From NCBI GenBank assembly GCA_017396465.1, contig JAFQLU010000049.1:1-42424 (forward strand): 42,424 nt of DNA, read 5' to 3'. This DNA is from Clostridia bacterium. Lineage in GTDB: Bacteria; Bacillota; Clostridia; UBA1381; UBA9506. Below are positions 1 to 8,225 of this stretch, piece by piece (position 1 is the first letter of the stretch; the number at the start of each line of letters is the position of its first letter). The notes beneath the pieces are model-generated. The model was not told the DNA's origin and did no database searches. It saw only the letters and a list, made by a program, of their open reading frames with translations. The translations under genes were made by a program, and so were the position numbers.

Positions 1-3000
1 AAAAAACTGGCATCATTATCTCAGGAAGCACGTCAATGCTGGCTGGATCATTTAGATGCAGGCAGAAGAACGGAGTACATCACAGCAGACTGCTACTATG
101 CGGCGGCTTCGAATGATACGTATTTCCAGCCTCCTGCGGTGATGAAAACCGTAAACGAAATAGCGGGAAACACCAATCAGGTGTTTGCGCCCAATAATAA
201 TCATGCAGTCTTGATTCCCGGCGGAACCACCGGTGTGGACGGTGCAGGATCTCCTGCAGGTTGCAGAATGATGCCGCACTACTTTAACACCGTGCTGAAG
301 GAACAAGCAGAAGAACCCTTCCCCAAGGTAACATACGGCTCCACAAGCCTCAAAGACGACGGATTCCACGTGACAGCAAATATCACGGCTTCCGAAACCT
401 ATCCTGTTACCTCGGCAACACTTTACTACAGCGACAAAGCAGCAGAGTGGACAAACCGAGAATGGAAAGCGGTTCCGGCGACTATTTCCGGAAACACAGC
501 ATCTGCAACCATACCCAAAGAAGCACTCTCCGTTACGAACGAATTTTATATGCTGGTATCCGATGAACGTCCTGTTGTAACAAAAGTGCCTGCCGTAACG
601 GAAAGCGCAGGCGTTTCCGCAAGTACCCTGATTTACACAGCTCCCACCGTTGGGGCTGACGAAATCACCGTGGATATCATAAGCCAGAACGCAGACAGCG
701 TAAACGTTGGCGCAGGTGACGGTAAAACCTACCGCCAGTTCTTCGCAGGCTGCACAGCAAACTACACCGTAGTTGCACCCTCTGCCGGTATGTACACGGT
801 GCATATGAGCGTGGGTACCGTTTCCGATGTTTCCTATAACATGTTTGTAAACGGTATATACTGCGGTAGTGGCGTCATCGCAGGCTCGGGCGATAGCTCC
901 TACCCCAGAGAAGACAGAATCTTAACGGTTCAGCTTCCTCTAAATGCAGGCGAAAATGTCATCACCTATCAGGGTGTGGAAAATAACATGAATGCATACA
1001 ACATCATTTTAAAGCCCGCAGGAGAAAACACCACAAAAGCTTTGGCGGATTCCTTAGGCTTTACCGCGGAATCCGGCAATATCTCAAAACGAAACAGCGC
1101 AGGCAAGGATTTAGCCGATGGCGAAGCACTTGCTAGCTTCGTTCTGTGGGGCGGCACCGTGACTTACACCGTAAACGCTCCTAAAGACGGCTATTATTCT
1201 TTAGAAGCATTGGTTGCAACGGGCGGCGGCACCAAAACCGTAACGCTGACAGCAAACGAAATTTCTACGGCATCCGATGTTGCCACCAAAAACTGGAACA
1301 AAGAAGTTGCAAAAATCGGCACGGGCATTGCCCTGAAAAAAGGTGAAAACACGGTGACATTAACCGCAAACGGCCTGTGGATGTTTGGAGACGGCTTGTG
1401 CTTCACCTACGAAAACGAATGGGCAAGACCGTTATCTGTTGACATCCTGAGCGCCGATACCGTAAAATACGGTAACACCCGCACCGATGCGGCAAACCAG
1501 GTGCTTTTTGCAAACAGCTCCATGGCATGGGATATTGATGTATCCTACGATGGCCTTTATACCTTAGACGGTATGTTGGCAGGCGCGGCGAACGCCTCTG
1601 CTACCTTAGCAGTATGGATTGACGGCGTACAGACGGTAAAAGAAAACCCGATTACCTTTGGTGCAACAGCCTATAAAAAAGAAGCACACACCGTGGCAAC
1701 CGATATTCCGCTGACCGCAGGTAAGCACACCATCCGTGTGGCAAACCGTGCCGGTACTGTGATGATATATAGCTTGAATCTTTCTAAAACTGCAGAATAC
1801 ACCCCGGGTGGATATGCGGCATTTGCTCCTGATGTGAATGAAGAAGTAATCGGAAATCCTTCGGCTGTTGTAAGCCCCGGTGTTGATAACATCATGCGGT
1901 CGCAGGTGTGGTTCAATGCAGGTTACACATGGCATGCCAATCTTGCGGCAGGTTCTTATAAAGTAACCCTTCTGGGCGTGACATCGGAAGCTTATCCCGG
2001 CAAGGCAAAGCTTACAGTAGACGGTGAAACTGTTGCGGATAATTGCATTATTTCCAACAACGGATACGCAACGGATGCTGAAGCAGTGAAAGGCACTTTT
2101 GCAGAAAATCAATTAATCGGTTCTCTGCAGATTGCAGAATCCGGCGAACATACCTTCACACTTTCCAGCGTGAACCAGAATAAATTCTATTATTTCAGAA
2201 GATTGATTGTAGAACGGATCGGAGATATCCGACCTGACATCATTGAAGTGTTTGATGCAAACGGCAACAAAACAGAAGATGCAAAAGCCGGAGTGCTTAC
2301 TGTGAAAGCAAACTTTTTCGAAGAGCATGAAGGCACTGCCGCAACGCTTTATATTGCAACTTATAAAGGCGGTGCGCTGACAAAAGCTGTTTCTGCCAAT
2401 CGCACCACCGAAAGCTATGTGGAAAAAGACATCACCGTCATCGAGGGCGAAACCGTGAAAGCTTTCCTGTGGAACAGCGTTTCCTTTGCGCCTCTTTGCA
2501 AACAGGTGATGCTTCGCCCTGTGAATATCAATCCGTTTGCAGAGGATGATGAAATCAACGTCGTATTCTTAGGCGGCTCCATTACCTTTGGTTCCGGAAC
2601 AACCGATTTTTCCAAATCCTATGCAAGCTTAACGGGTGCATGGCTCAAAGAAACCTACGGAGCAGATAAGGTAAACTGTTATAACGAAGGTGTTCCCGGA
2701 ACGCCTTCCAACTATGGACTTTTGCGTTTGCAACGAGATGTCATCAGCCATAACCCCGATTTGGTGTTTGTGGAATTTGCGGTAAACGATGGTGGCAGAG
2801 ATTCCCGTTCAGACGTGGAGGGTATTGTGAAAATGTTGCAGGATTGCCCCACAAAACCCTACATTGTGTTCCTCTATACCACCAATGCAACATACACCAC
2901 GCCGTTGCAGGGCTTTGGGGAAATTGCGGCGTATTATGATATTCCGTCCATCAACTTAAAGGACGTCTTATATGCCGAGCTCAAGGGGAAAAATCCCAAG

Positions 3001-3558
3001 GATGAAGGCTATTTTGCAGATACAGTACACCCGACAAATATCGGACATGCATTTTATGCAAAAACCATCACCGATAGCCTTGCCACCGGAAGATACTATA
3101 GAAAACCGGCTGTGAAGAATGGTACCATCATGGCAGGCAGCAGCGGCGTTTCCACCACATTCCTGCCGCTTACCGATGACAGCGTTGAGGTAACCGGCAC
3201 ATGGATTCCCGACGTGATTTCACCCGCATGGTCTCACGATAAAGACATTTCCTACGTGTATTCCTCCATGGTGGGTGACAAACTCTCCTTTACAACGGAA
3301 GGCTCTATCTTAGGTATTGAGTTCGGTTACAATAAAAACGCTATGAAATTTGAAGTTTGGGTAGACGGTGTAAAACGCATGACCGTTGACCCCTACTACG
3401 CAATCGAAAGCAACCAGTTAATCTGTGACGCAACCTCTATCACGTTTGCTCTTTCCGAGGGCACACACAACGTGGAAATCATCACCGTGGATAACGAACG
3501 GGGCGGAAACAGCGAGCTGACACTTTACAGCGTGGTATACGGCTCTTATACATCTTAA
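1..3558 (+). CDS. Secreted-type multi-domain carbohydrate esterase, 5' partial (alpha/beta hydrolase end + CBM-like modules + SGNH domain)
   Basis: The reading frame is open from the first base, so the true start and any signal peptide lie upstream; 1185 residues are visible. Residues 1-95 look like the end of an alpha/beta hydrolase of acetyl-xylan-esterase or prolyl-oligopeptidase type, with a candidate catalytic Asp in DTYFQPP (D39) and His in NNNHAV (H68). A beta-rich linker (about 97-200) follows, then about four beta-sandwich modules resembling CBM6/35 (about 220-340, 343-470, 475-598, 599-740), then a module at 742-842 shared with two other proteins here. Residues 850-1035 are an SGNH/GDSL hydrolase: GGSIT (S860), VNDGG (N929), DTVHPT (D1007, H1010). 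A beta-rich tail ends the protein. Likely role: deacetylation of plant polysaccharides outside the cell. Two esterase folds in one chain is unusual. Substrate is inferred. Confidence 0.8.
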   Translation, partial: KKLASLSQEARQCWLDHLDAGRRTEYITADCYYAAASNDTYFQPPAVMKTVNEIAGNTNQVFAPNNNHAVLIPGGTTGVDGAGSPAGCRMMPHYFNTVLKEQAEEPFPKVTYGSTSLKDDGFHVTANITASETYPVTSATLYYSDKAAEWTNREWKAVPATISGNTASATIPKEALSVTNEFYMLVSDERPVVTKVPAVTESAGVSASTLIYTAPTVGADEITVDIISQNADSVNVGAGDGKTYRQFFAGCTANYTVVAPSAGMYTVHMSVGTVSDVSYNMFVNGIYCGSGVIAGSGDSSYPREDRILTVQLPLNAGENVITYQGVENNMNAYNIILKPAGENTTKALADSLGFTAESGNISKRNSAGKDLADGEALASFVLWGGTVTYTVNAPKDGYYSLEALVATGGGTKTVTLTANEISTASDVATKNWNKEVAKIGTGIALKKGENTVTLTANGLWMFGDGLCFTYENEWARPLSVDILSADTVKYGNTRTDAANQVLFANSSMAWDIDVSYDGLYTLDGMLAGAANASATLAVWIDGVQTVKENPITFGATAYKKEAHTVATDIPLTAGKHTIRVANRAGTVMIYSLNLSKTAEYTPGGYAAFAPDVNEEVIGNPSAVVSPGVDNIMRSQVWFNAGYTWHANLAAGSYKVTLLGVTSEAYPGKAKLTVDGETVADNCIISNNGYATDAEAVKGTFAENQLIGSLQIAESGEHTFTLSSVNQNKFYYFRRLIVERIGDIRPDIIEVFDANGNKTEDAKAGVLTVKANFFEEHEGTAATLYIATYKGGALTKAVSANRTTESYVEKDITVIEGETVKAFLWNSVSFAPLCKQVMLRPVNINPFAEDDEINVVFLGGSITFGSGTTDFSKSYASLTGAWLKETYGADKVNCYNEGVPGTPSNYGLLRLQRDVISHNPDLVFVEFAVNDGGRDSRSDVEGIVKMLQDCPTKPYIVFLYTTNATYTTPLQGFGEIAAYYDIPSINLKDVLYAELKGKNPKDEGYFADTVHPTNIGHAFYAKTITDSLATGRYYRKPAVKNGTIMAGSSGVSTTFLPLTDDSVEVTGTWIPDVISPAWSHDKDISYVYSSMVGDKLSFTTEGSILGIEFGYNKNAMKFEVWVDGVKRMTVDPYYAIESNQLICDATSITFALSEGTHNVEIITVDNERGGNSELTLYSVVYGSYTS

Positions 3559-3559
3559 A

Positions 3560-3877
3560 ACAGTTTGAAGCGAAGCATTAGCTTCGCTTCAAACTGTCGA
3601 AAAAGGCAGGTCTACCGCAAGCAAGTATTTCCAAAAGTGAAGCTATGTAATAATAGGAAAAAGATATTTCTAACAAATAATGGTACGGTTTTCTCGATGA
3701 AAACCGTACCATTGCTTTCTTCTGCCGAACACAAACTCTACCGGACCATCGTACGCTAACGAATTTGTGTTCGCCAAATATCCCTACCTTTTGTCGAAGT
3801 CTGCCTCCGGCGTGTCGAAGCTTTTACCCACAGGGTACACCGTCGACACGCTGAAGCAAAGATTAGCTTCGCTTCTT
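3560..3877. repeat. Intergenic element with nested inverted repeats
   Basis: This gene-free stretch holds four separate inverted repeats: a 17-bp perfect stem with ATTA loop (3560-3576/3581-3597), a 15-bp perfect stem with TCGAT loop (3679-3693/3699-3713), CGAACACAAA and its complement (3726-3735/3764-3773), and GCGTGTCGA and its complement (3810-3818/3843-3851). The motif ending ATTAGCTTCGCTTC occurs at both ends (3567-3590 and 3853-3875). The first hairpin directly follows the esterase stop codon and could act in 3'-end formation, although no T-tract follows it. The arrangement suggests a MITE-like or REP-like intergenic repeat; copy number cannot be judged from one window. Confidence 0.6.
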
Positions 3878-3880
3878 TTA

Positions 3881-3909
3881 TTGACTTTACAAGGCATCGG
3901 TGCTATACT
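3881..3909 (+). promoter_or_regulatory. Sigma-A promoter of SGNH esterase gene
   Basis: TTGACT, 17-bp spacer, TATACT, placed about 18 bp before the start codon, so the leader is very short. The -35 box starts just outside the inverted-repeat element. Confidence 0.75.
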
Positions 3910-3927
3910 TGTATTGAGGTGAAATCG

Positions 3928-4971
3928 ATGAAAATTTCAGAGCTGGATAAAAATATGAAAATTGATTCAAATATTCACGAGCCGGGGATCGTCTTTCGAC
4001 ATATGGATGAAGAGCCATTTGAGGTTTTGGGTGTAACGCGGTATCAGGACCATTATATCCGCATGGATGCTGATGTGGCAAAATCTCTGAAAACCGGTGT
4101 ATACGATTTGGCACAGCATACCTCCGGCGGCAGAGTCCGTTTTATGACCGATTCGGAATATATTGCCCTTTCCTGCAAAGTGCCGCAGTCGAACAATATG
4201 TATCATGCCACACGTGCTATGCAGTCGGGCTTTGACCTGTATGCCGACGGCATATTTCGATATGTGCTTGCCTCTCGTGAGGGGGATCACATTCATAAAT
4301 ATGAAGGAATTGTTCACTTTGGCGAACGGAAAATGCGGGAGATTGTGATCAACATGCCCCTCTATAACTCGGTAAATGATTTGTATATCGGTCTGGAGGG
4401 AGATTGCAAGGTTTGTGCCTGCAAGCCCTATGAAAAAAAGATGGTGTTCTATGGATCGTCCATCACACAGGGCGGATGCGCTTCACGACCGGGAAACTGC
4501 TACACATCTATTGTTGCCCGCAAGATGGGTTGGGATTATCTGAACCTTGGCTTTTCCGGTAACGCAAAGGGGGAACAGATTATGGCAGAGTATATCGCTA
4601 AGCTTCCCATGGACCTTTTTGTGATGGATTATGACCATAATGCGCCCGATGCAGCGCATCTTCAGAATACCCACAAGCCCTTTTTTGATACCATCCGCAA
4701 AAAGCGCCCCGAGCTTCCCATCCTGATTCTGACGATGCCGGATCATTTAAGAATCGATGATGCGCACTTAAGAACTGCGGTGGTATATGATACATACCTG
4801 CAGGCGAAAAAAGCCGGAGATGAAAATGTGTATTTTATCAGCGGTGCCGAAATGATTGGAAAATACGGCTACGATAGCTGCTTCGTGGATGGATGTCATC
4901 CCACGGATATGGGATTTTTCCGCATGGCGGAAGCGGTTTTAAAGCAGCTTGACAGAATCGGATTAAAATAA
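3928..4971 (+). CDS. SGNH/GDSL-type esterase with GxDLY N-terminal domain
   Basis: This is a 347-residue cytoplasmic-looking protein with no signal peptide. The N-terminal half is a beta-sandwich with the SGFDLY signature of the GxDLY domain that precedes many carbohydrate SGNH esterases. The C-terminal half is the hydrolase: GSSITQGG with catalytic Ser (S178), NLGFSGN, DYDHNAPD supplying the oxyanion Asn, and DGCHPTDMG with the catalytic Asp/His (D321, H324). It probably removes acetyl or other acyl groups from sugars. ATG is chosen over an upstream in-frame GTG because that GTG lies inside the ribosome site TGAGGTGA. The gene is monocistronic: its own promoter precedes it and a terminator follows. 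It follows the larger SGNH-containing esterase, suggesting related substrates outside and inside the cell. Exact substrate is unknown. Confidence 0.85.
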   Translation: MKISELDKNMKIDSNIHEPGIVFRHMDEEPFEVLGVTRYQDHYIRMDADVAKSLKTGVYDLAQHTSGGRVRFMTDSEYIALSCKVPQSNNMYHATRAMQSGFDLYADGIFRYVLASREGDHIHKYEGIVHFGERKMREIVINMPLYNSVNDLYIGLEGDCKVCACKPYEKKMVFYGSSITQGGCASRPGNCYTSIVARKMGWDYLNLGFSGNAKGEQIMAEYIAKLPMDLFVMDYDHNAPDAAHLQNTHKPFFDTIRKKRPELPILILTMPDHLRIDDAHLRTAVVYDTYLQAKKAGDENVYFISGAEMIGKYGYDSCFVDGCHPTDMGFFRMAEAVLKQLDRIGLK

Positions 4972-4995
4972 AGACCTGCGCAATTTCATAAAAAT

Positions 4996-5030
4996 AACGG
5001 TGTGGAATTTTCCACACCGTTTGTTGTTTT
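4996..5030. terminator. Bidirectional rho-independent terminator
   Basis: A 12-bp stem (AACGGTGTGGAA and its complement) with T-rich tails on both strands sits between the convergent esterase gene and dapB. Confidence 0.85.
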
Positions 5031-5048
5031 GTTTTAAACTGTTGTTTT

Positions 5049-5807
5049 TTATACCATATCCGCAAACAAATCGTCCATCGAGTAGAACCCTTTGGGCTTG
5101 CCGCACATAAACAGCGCTGCGCGGACAGCGCCTTGCGCAAACACTTCGCGGGATGTGGCGCTGTGGGACAGGGTAATCAGCTCATCGGGGCCGGCAAATA
5201 AAACATCATGCTCGCCAACGATGGTGCCACCGCGAATAGCGTGCAGGCCGATTTCGTTTTTCTCGCGCTGCTTTCTCACGCTGTGTCTGTCATACACATA
5301 TTCCGGCGCGCACTTTAAGCTGTCGGAAATGGCATCGGCAATGGCAAGTGCGGTGCCGCTGGGGGCATCTAACTTGCGGTTGTGATGCTTTTCGATGATT
5401 TCGATATCGAATTTGTCTTCCAAAATCACCGCCGCCTGCTTTGCAAGGCGGATTAAAAGGTTAATGCCCAAAGACATGTTTGCGGAGAAAAATACGGGGA
5501 TATCGCTTGCCGCCTCTTTCATTTCTGCGCGCTGGTCTTCAGAAAGACCGGTGGTTGCAAAAATAACGGGCAGTTTTTTTGCTTTTGCAAAGGAAACGAG
5601 AGATGCAAAGTTAGAAGGGTGCGAAAAGTCGATGATAACATCCACATCTTCCGTTACTGCGCTAAACTCGCTATAAACGGGATAACCGCATTCACCGGAA
5701 GCCAAATCCACACCGCAGACAATCTCTGCGTTTTCTGTTTCAGAAACAATCTGGGTAATGGCTTTTCCCATACGGCCTAAACAGCCGCTTAATAAAATCT
5801 TCGTCAT
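5049..5807 (-). CDS. dapB: 4-hydroxy-tetrahydrodipicolinate reductase
   Basis: The 252-residue product reduces 4-hydroxy-tetrahydrodipicolinate with NAD(P)H in the diaminopimelate/lysine pathway, feeding both lysine and peptidoglycan. The N-terminal Rossmann motif is GCLGRMGKAI, and the family active-site block HHNRKLDAPSGTA is intact with the catalytic His pair and Lys. Length matches the bacterial family (about 250-270). It is the last gene of asd-dapA-dapB, 17 bp after dapA, with ribosome site AAGGAG. Control should come from the lysine riboswitch upstream of asd. No anomaly seen. Confidence 0.96.
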   Translation of the reverse strand: MTKILLSGCLGRMGKAITQIVSETENAEIVCGVDLASGECGYPVYSEFSAVTEDVDVIIDFSHPSNFASLVSFAKAKKLPVIFATTGLSEDQRAEMKEAASDIPVFFSANMSLGINLLIRLAKQAAVILEDKFDIEIIEKHHNRKLDAPSGTALAIADAISDSLKCAPEYVYDRHSVRKQREKNEIGLHAIRGGTIVGEHDVLFAGPDELITLSHSATSREVFAQGAVRAALFMCGKPKGFYSMDDLFADMV

Positions 5808-5824
5808 AAAGCGCGCTCCTTACC

Positions 5825-6709
5825 TCAGATTAAGCCGCATTCAGCCATGGCATTTTTGAGAACGGCAAGATTCTTTTCTTCCATTTCGCATAAGGGCAGA
5901 CGAAGCATGCCGCCGCAGAGTCCCATCAGGTTCATAGCTGTTTTAACGGGGATGGGGTTCACGTCGATAAACAGGGCATGAATCAGGTTGAGGTAATCCA
6001 TCTGCAACTTGAAGCTGCCTGCTACATCGCCGTCAAAGAATTTCTGACACAGGTCATGAGTTTCTTTGGGGCATACGTTGGAAAGAACGGAGATAACACC
6101 CTTGCCACCTAAAGAGAGCAGGGGAACAATCATATCGTCATTGCCGGAATACACATCAATTTCGGGAACATCGTGCACTAAATCGGTCAGGTAAGCGATA
6201 TCGCCGCTTGCTTCTTTCACGGCAACAATCTGGTCAGCCTTTGCCAGTTCCTTGATGGTTTCGATTTTATAGTTCATACCGGTTCTGCCGGGAATGTTGT
6301 ATAAAATGATGGGCAGATTTGTCTTTTCCATCACCTTGTCATAATGCATCATAAGACCTTTTTGTGTGCACTTGTTGTAGTAAGGTGTGGAAATCAAAAG
6401 ACCGTCTGCGCCTAAGTTTTCAGCTTCTTTGCTCAGCTCCACGCAATGTGCGGTGTCGTTACTGCCTGTGCCGGCAATTACGGGCACTCTGCCTGCGGTT
6501 TTCTTCACGGCGTATTCAATTACGCTCAGGTGCTCTTTATCGGGCATGGTAGCGGCTTCGCCGGTTGTGTCGCAGATAATTAAAGCGTCAATACTGTTGT
6601 CAATCTGAAAGTCAATGATGTTGCCCAGCGCTTCGAAGTCCACGCCGCTTTCGTTAAAAGGCGTAATCAGCGCGGTGCCTGCACCGGTAAACAGTGTGTT
6701 CTTACTCAT
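5825..6709 (-). CDS. dapA: 4-hydroxy-tetrahydrodipicolinate synthase
   Basis: The 294-residue product condenses pyruvate with aspartate semialdehyde, the committed step to diaminopimelate and lysine. It is a TIM-barrel lyase: the TTGEAATM loop, LYNIPGRTG with the catalytic Tyr (Y137) and VAVKEASGDI with the Schiff-base Lys (K165) are all present; the 28-residue spacing between Tyr and Lys equals that of E. coli DapA. The ATG before SKNTLF is chosen because AAAGGA lies just upstream; a longer in-frame TTG extension would bury that site. It lies between asd and dapB in a compact operon. Confidence 0.96.
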   Translation of the reverse strand: MSKNTLFTGAGTALITPFNESGVDFEALGNIIDFQIDNSIDALIICDTTGEAATMPDKEHLSVIEYAVKKTAGRVPVIAGTGSNDTAHCVELSKEAENLGADGLLISTPYYNKCTQKGLMMHYDKVMEKTNLPIILYNIPGRTGMNYKIETIKELAKADQIVAVKEASGDIAYLTDLVHDVPEIDVYSGNDDMIVPLLSLGGKGVISVLSNVCPKETHDLCQKFFDGDVAGSFKLQMDYLNLIHALFIDVNPIPVKTAMNLMGLCGGMLRLPLCEMEEKNLAVLKNAMAECGLI

Positions 6710-6733
6710 AACAAAACATCCTTTCTCCAATTA

Positions 6734-7738
6734 TTACAGTTCGCCGTTTGCTTCCATTTCGATGAATTTCTGTGCAATCTGAACTGCATTGGTTGCAGCA
6801 CCTTTTCTGATGTTGTCGGCAACAACCCAGAGGTTCACGCCGTTTTCAACACTTTCGTCTCTTCTGATTCTGCCAACATAGGTTTCGTTGGTGCCAACGG
6901 CTGTGCAAGCCATAGGGTATACGCAGTTTTCAATATCGTCCTGAACAACCAGACCGGGAGCAGCTTCCAGACAAGCACGCAGCTCTGCCAAATCAAAGGG
7001 TTTTTCCAGTTCTACGTTGATGGATTCGCTGTGACAGTCGAACACGGGAACGCGAACGGTGGTTGCGGTGATTTTTATGTTATCGTCGCCTAAGATTTTT
7101 CTGGTTTCGTTCACCATTTTCATTTCTTCCTTGGTGTAGCCGTTGGGAAGGAACACATCGATCTGGGGCAGACAGTTGTTGAAAATGGGATGGTTGAACT
7201 TTTTGGGAGCTTCACCGTTGATGCCGTTTTTAAGGTCATTGTAGCCGCCCAGACCTGCGCCGGATACTGCCTGATAGGTGGAGTATACAATGCGCTTGAT
7301 GCCGTATTTGAGCTGCAGGGGACGCAGAGCTACCATAGCCTGAATGGTGGAGCAGTTGGGGTTTGCAATGATGCCCTTATGCTTCTTGATATCCTCGGGG
7401 TTTACTTCCGGAACAACCAGCGGAACCTCGGGATCCATACGCCATGCGCTGGAGTTGTCGATTACCAGACAGCCTTTGGATGCGGCGATGGGCGCAAACT
7501 TTTCGCTGGTGGAGCCACCTGCGGAGAAGAGCGCGATGTCGATTCCGTCAAAGGAGTTTTCGGTTAATTCCTGCACTTCATATTCTTTGCCTCTTAATGT
7601 CAGCTTTGTGCCTGCACTGCGGGAAGAAGCCAGCAGTGTAAAACTTTCGGCGGGAAGGTCCACTTCCTCTAAAACCTTTAAAAATGTTCTACCTACCATG
7701 CCGGTTGCACCGACAATGGCAATGTTGTACTTTTTCAT
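6734..7738 (-). CDS. asd: Aspartate-semialdehyde dehydrogenase
   Basis: The 334-residue product makes aspartate semialdehyde from aspartyl phosphate with NADPH. The N-terminus has GATGMVGRTF (nucleotide binding), the catalytic Cys is in NPNCSTIQ (C129), and DCHSESINVE holds the substrate-binding and catalytic-base His region. Length fits the family. The start has a full GGAGG ribosome site. It is first in the asd-dapA-dapB operon and lies downstream of a lysine riboswitch and terminator, so it is the first gene shut off when lysine is plentiful. Confidence 0.96.
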   Translation of the reverse strand: MKKYNIAIVGATGMVGRTFLKVLEEVDLPAESFTLLASSRSAGTKLTLRGKEYEVQELTENSFDGIDIALFSAGGSTSEKFAPIAASKGCLVIDNSSAWRMDPEVPLVVPEVNPEDIKKHKGIIANPNCSTIQAMVALRPLQLKYGIKRIVYSTYQAVSGAGLGGYNDLKNGINGEAPKKFNHPIFNNCLPQIDVFLPNGYTKEEMKMVNETRKILGDDNIKITATTVRVPVFDCHSESINVELEKPFDLAELRACLEAAPGLVVQDDIENCVYPMACTAVGTNETYVGRIRRDESVENGVNLWVVADNIRKGAATNAVQIAQKFIEMEANGEL

Positions 7739-7808
7739 CTGAAAAACCTCCTACATGATATATGTAAATTTTATTTTTTACAAAGGAATGGGATTTGGTT
7801 TTTACGCA

Positions 7809-7844
7809 AAATAAAAAACCAAACCTCTTATGATAGAAGTCCGG
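7809..7844 (-). terminator. Riboswitch-controlled terminator
   Basis: On the minus strand CCGGACTTCT pairs with AGAGGTTTGG (10 bp, three G-T wobbles) around a 6-nt loop, followed by a run of Ts. It lies between the lysine aptamer and asd, the position expected for transcription attenuation. The 3' arm can alternatively pair with AAAAACCAAATCC just downstream. Confidence 0.75.
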
Positions 7845-7876
7845 CTCCGAAACATTAAATGAAACTAAGTATTTAA

Positions 7877-8066
7877 TGCGGATAGCACTCCACTGCATAT
7901 AGCACTCCACTGCTTGCAGTGACAGTTGCACGGCTGTTTACCGTACACCCAAAAACAACACTGCGAACCGTGCCGCTTTTTCGGCATTTTCCCCTTTCGC
8001 CGCAAGTTCACAGAATCATTCGCATTCTCCGATGGGCTACTGATGAAAAACGCACCTCTATCATCT
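7877..8066 (-). promoter_or_regulatory. Lysine riboswitch (L-box)
   Basis: Read on the minus strand, the conserved L-box blocks occur in order: GATAGAGGTGCG, then GTAG, then ATGATTCTGTGAA, GGCGAAAGGGGAAAA, ATGCCGAA, ACAGCCGTGCAACTGTC, the P5 hairpin CACTGCAAGCAGTG, and the closing GGAGTGCTATC. These match the Bacillus subtilis lysC leader closely. Lysine binding should stabilise P1 and allow the downstream terminator to form, switching off asd-dapA-dapB. The closing GCAGTGGAGTGCTAT is present twice in tandem (7882-7896 and 7899-7913), so there are two candidate 3' strands for P1. Confidence 0.93.
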
Positions 8067-8071
8067 ATTTA

Positions 8072-8100
8072 ATACTACCATTATTTTGCCTTCTTGTCAA
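8072..8100 (-). promoter_or_regulatory. Sigma-A promoter of the lysine operon
   Basis: On the minus strand: TTGACA, 17 bp, TAGTAT. Transcription would begin almost at the first base of riboswitch P1, as usual for this riboswitch class. Confidence 0.8.
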
Positions 8101-8140
8101 CTGCATTTTGAATAAATTATGAAATATTTGCAAAAAGGTC

Positions 8141-8169
8141 TTGCGAAAATGGTAATTTATATGTATAAT
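8141..8169 (+). promoter_or_regulatory. Sigma-A promoter of yajC
   Basis: TTGCGA, 17 bp, TATAAT. It is divergent from the lysine operon promoter; the two are separated by about 40 bp. Confidence 0.8.
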
Positions 8170-8225
8170 TATATAGAAATAACAATTCTATGATTGTTAA
8201 AAACAGAAAGGAGCGATTCTATCTC

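Noticed and set aside
52-804. 250-residue open frame opposite the large esterase gene
   Set aside because: Cys/Gly/Arg-rich shadow on the reverse strand of a clearly coding region; no ribosome site or motif.
3565-3759. 64-residue open frame in the intergenic block
   Set aside because: It runs straight through two perfect inverted repeats and has no ribosome site; composition reflects the repeats.
7919-8122. 67-residue open frame antisense to the lysine leader
   Set aside because: It lies wholly over the riboswitch and its promoter; the RNA element explains the sequence.
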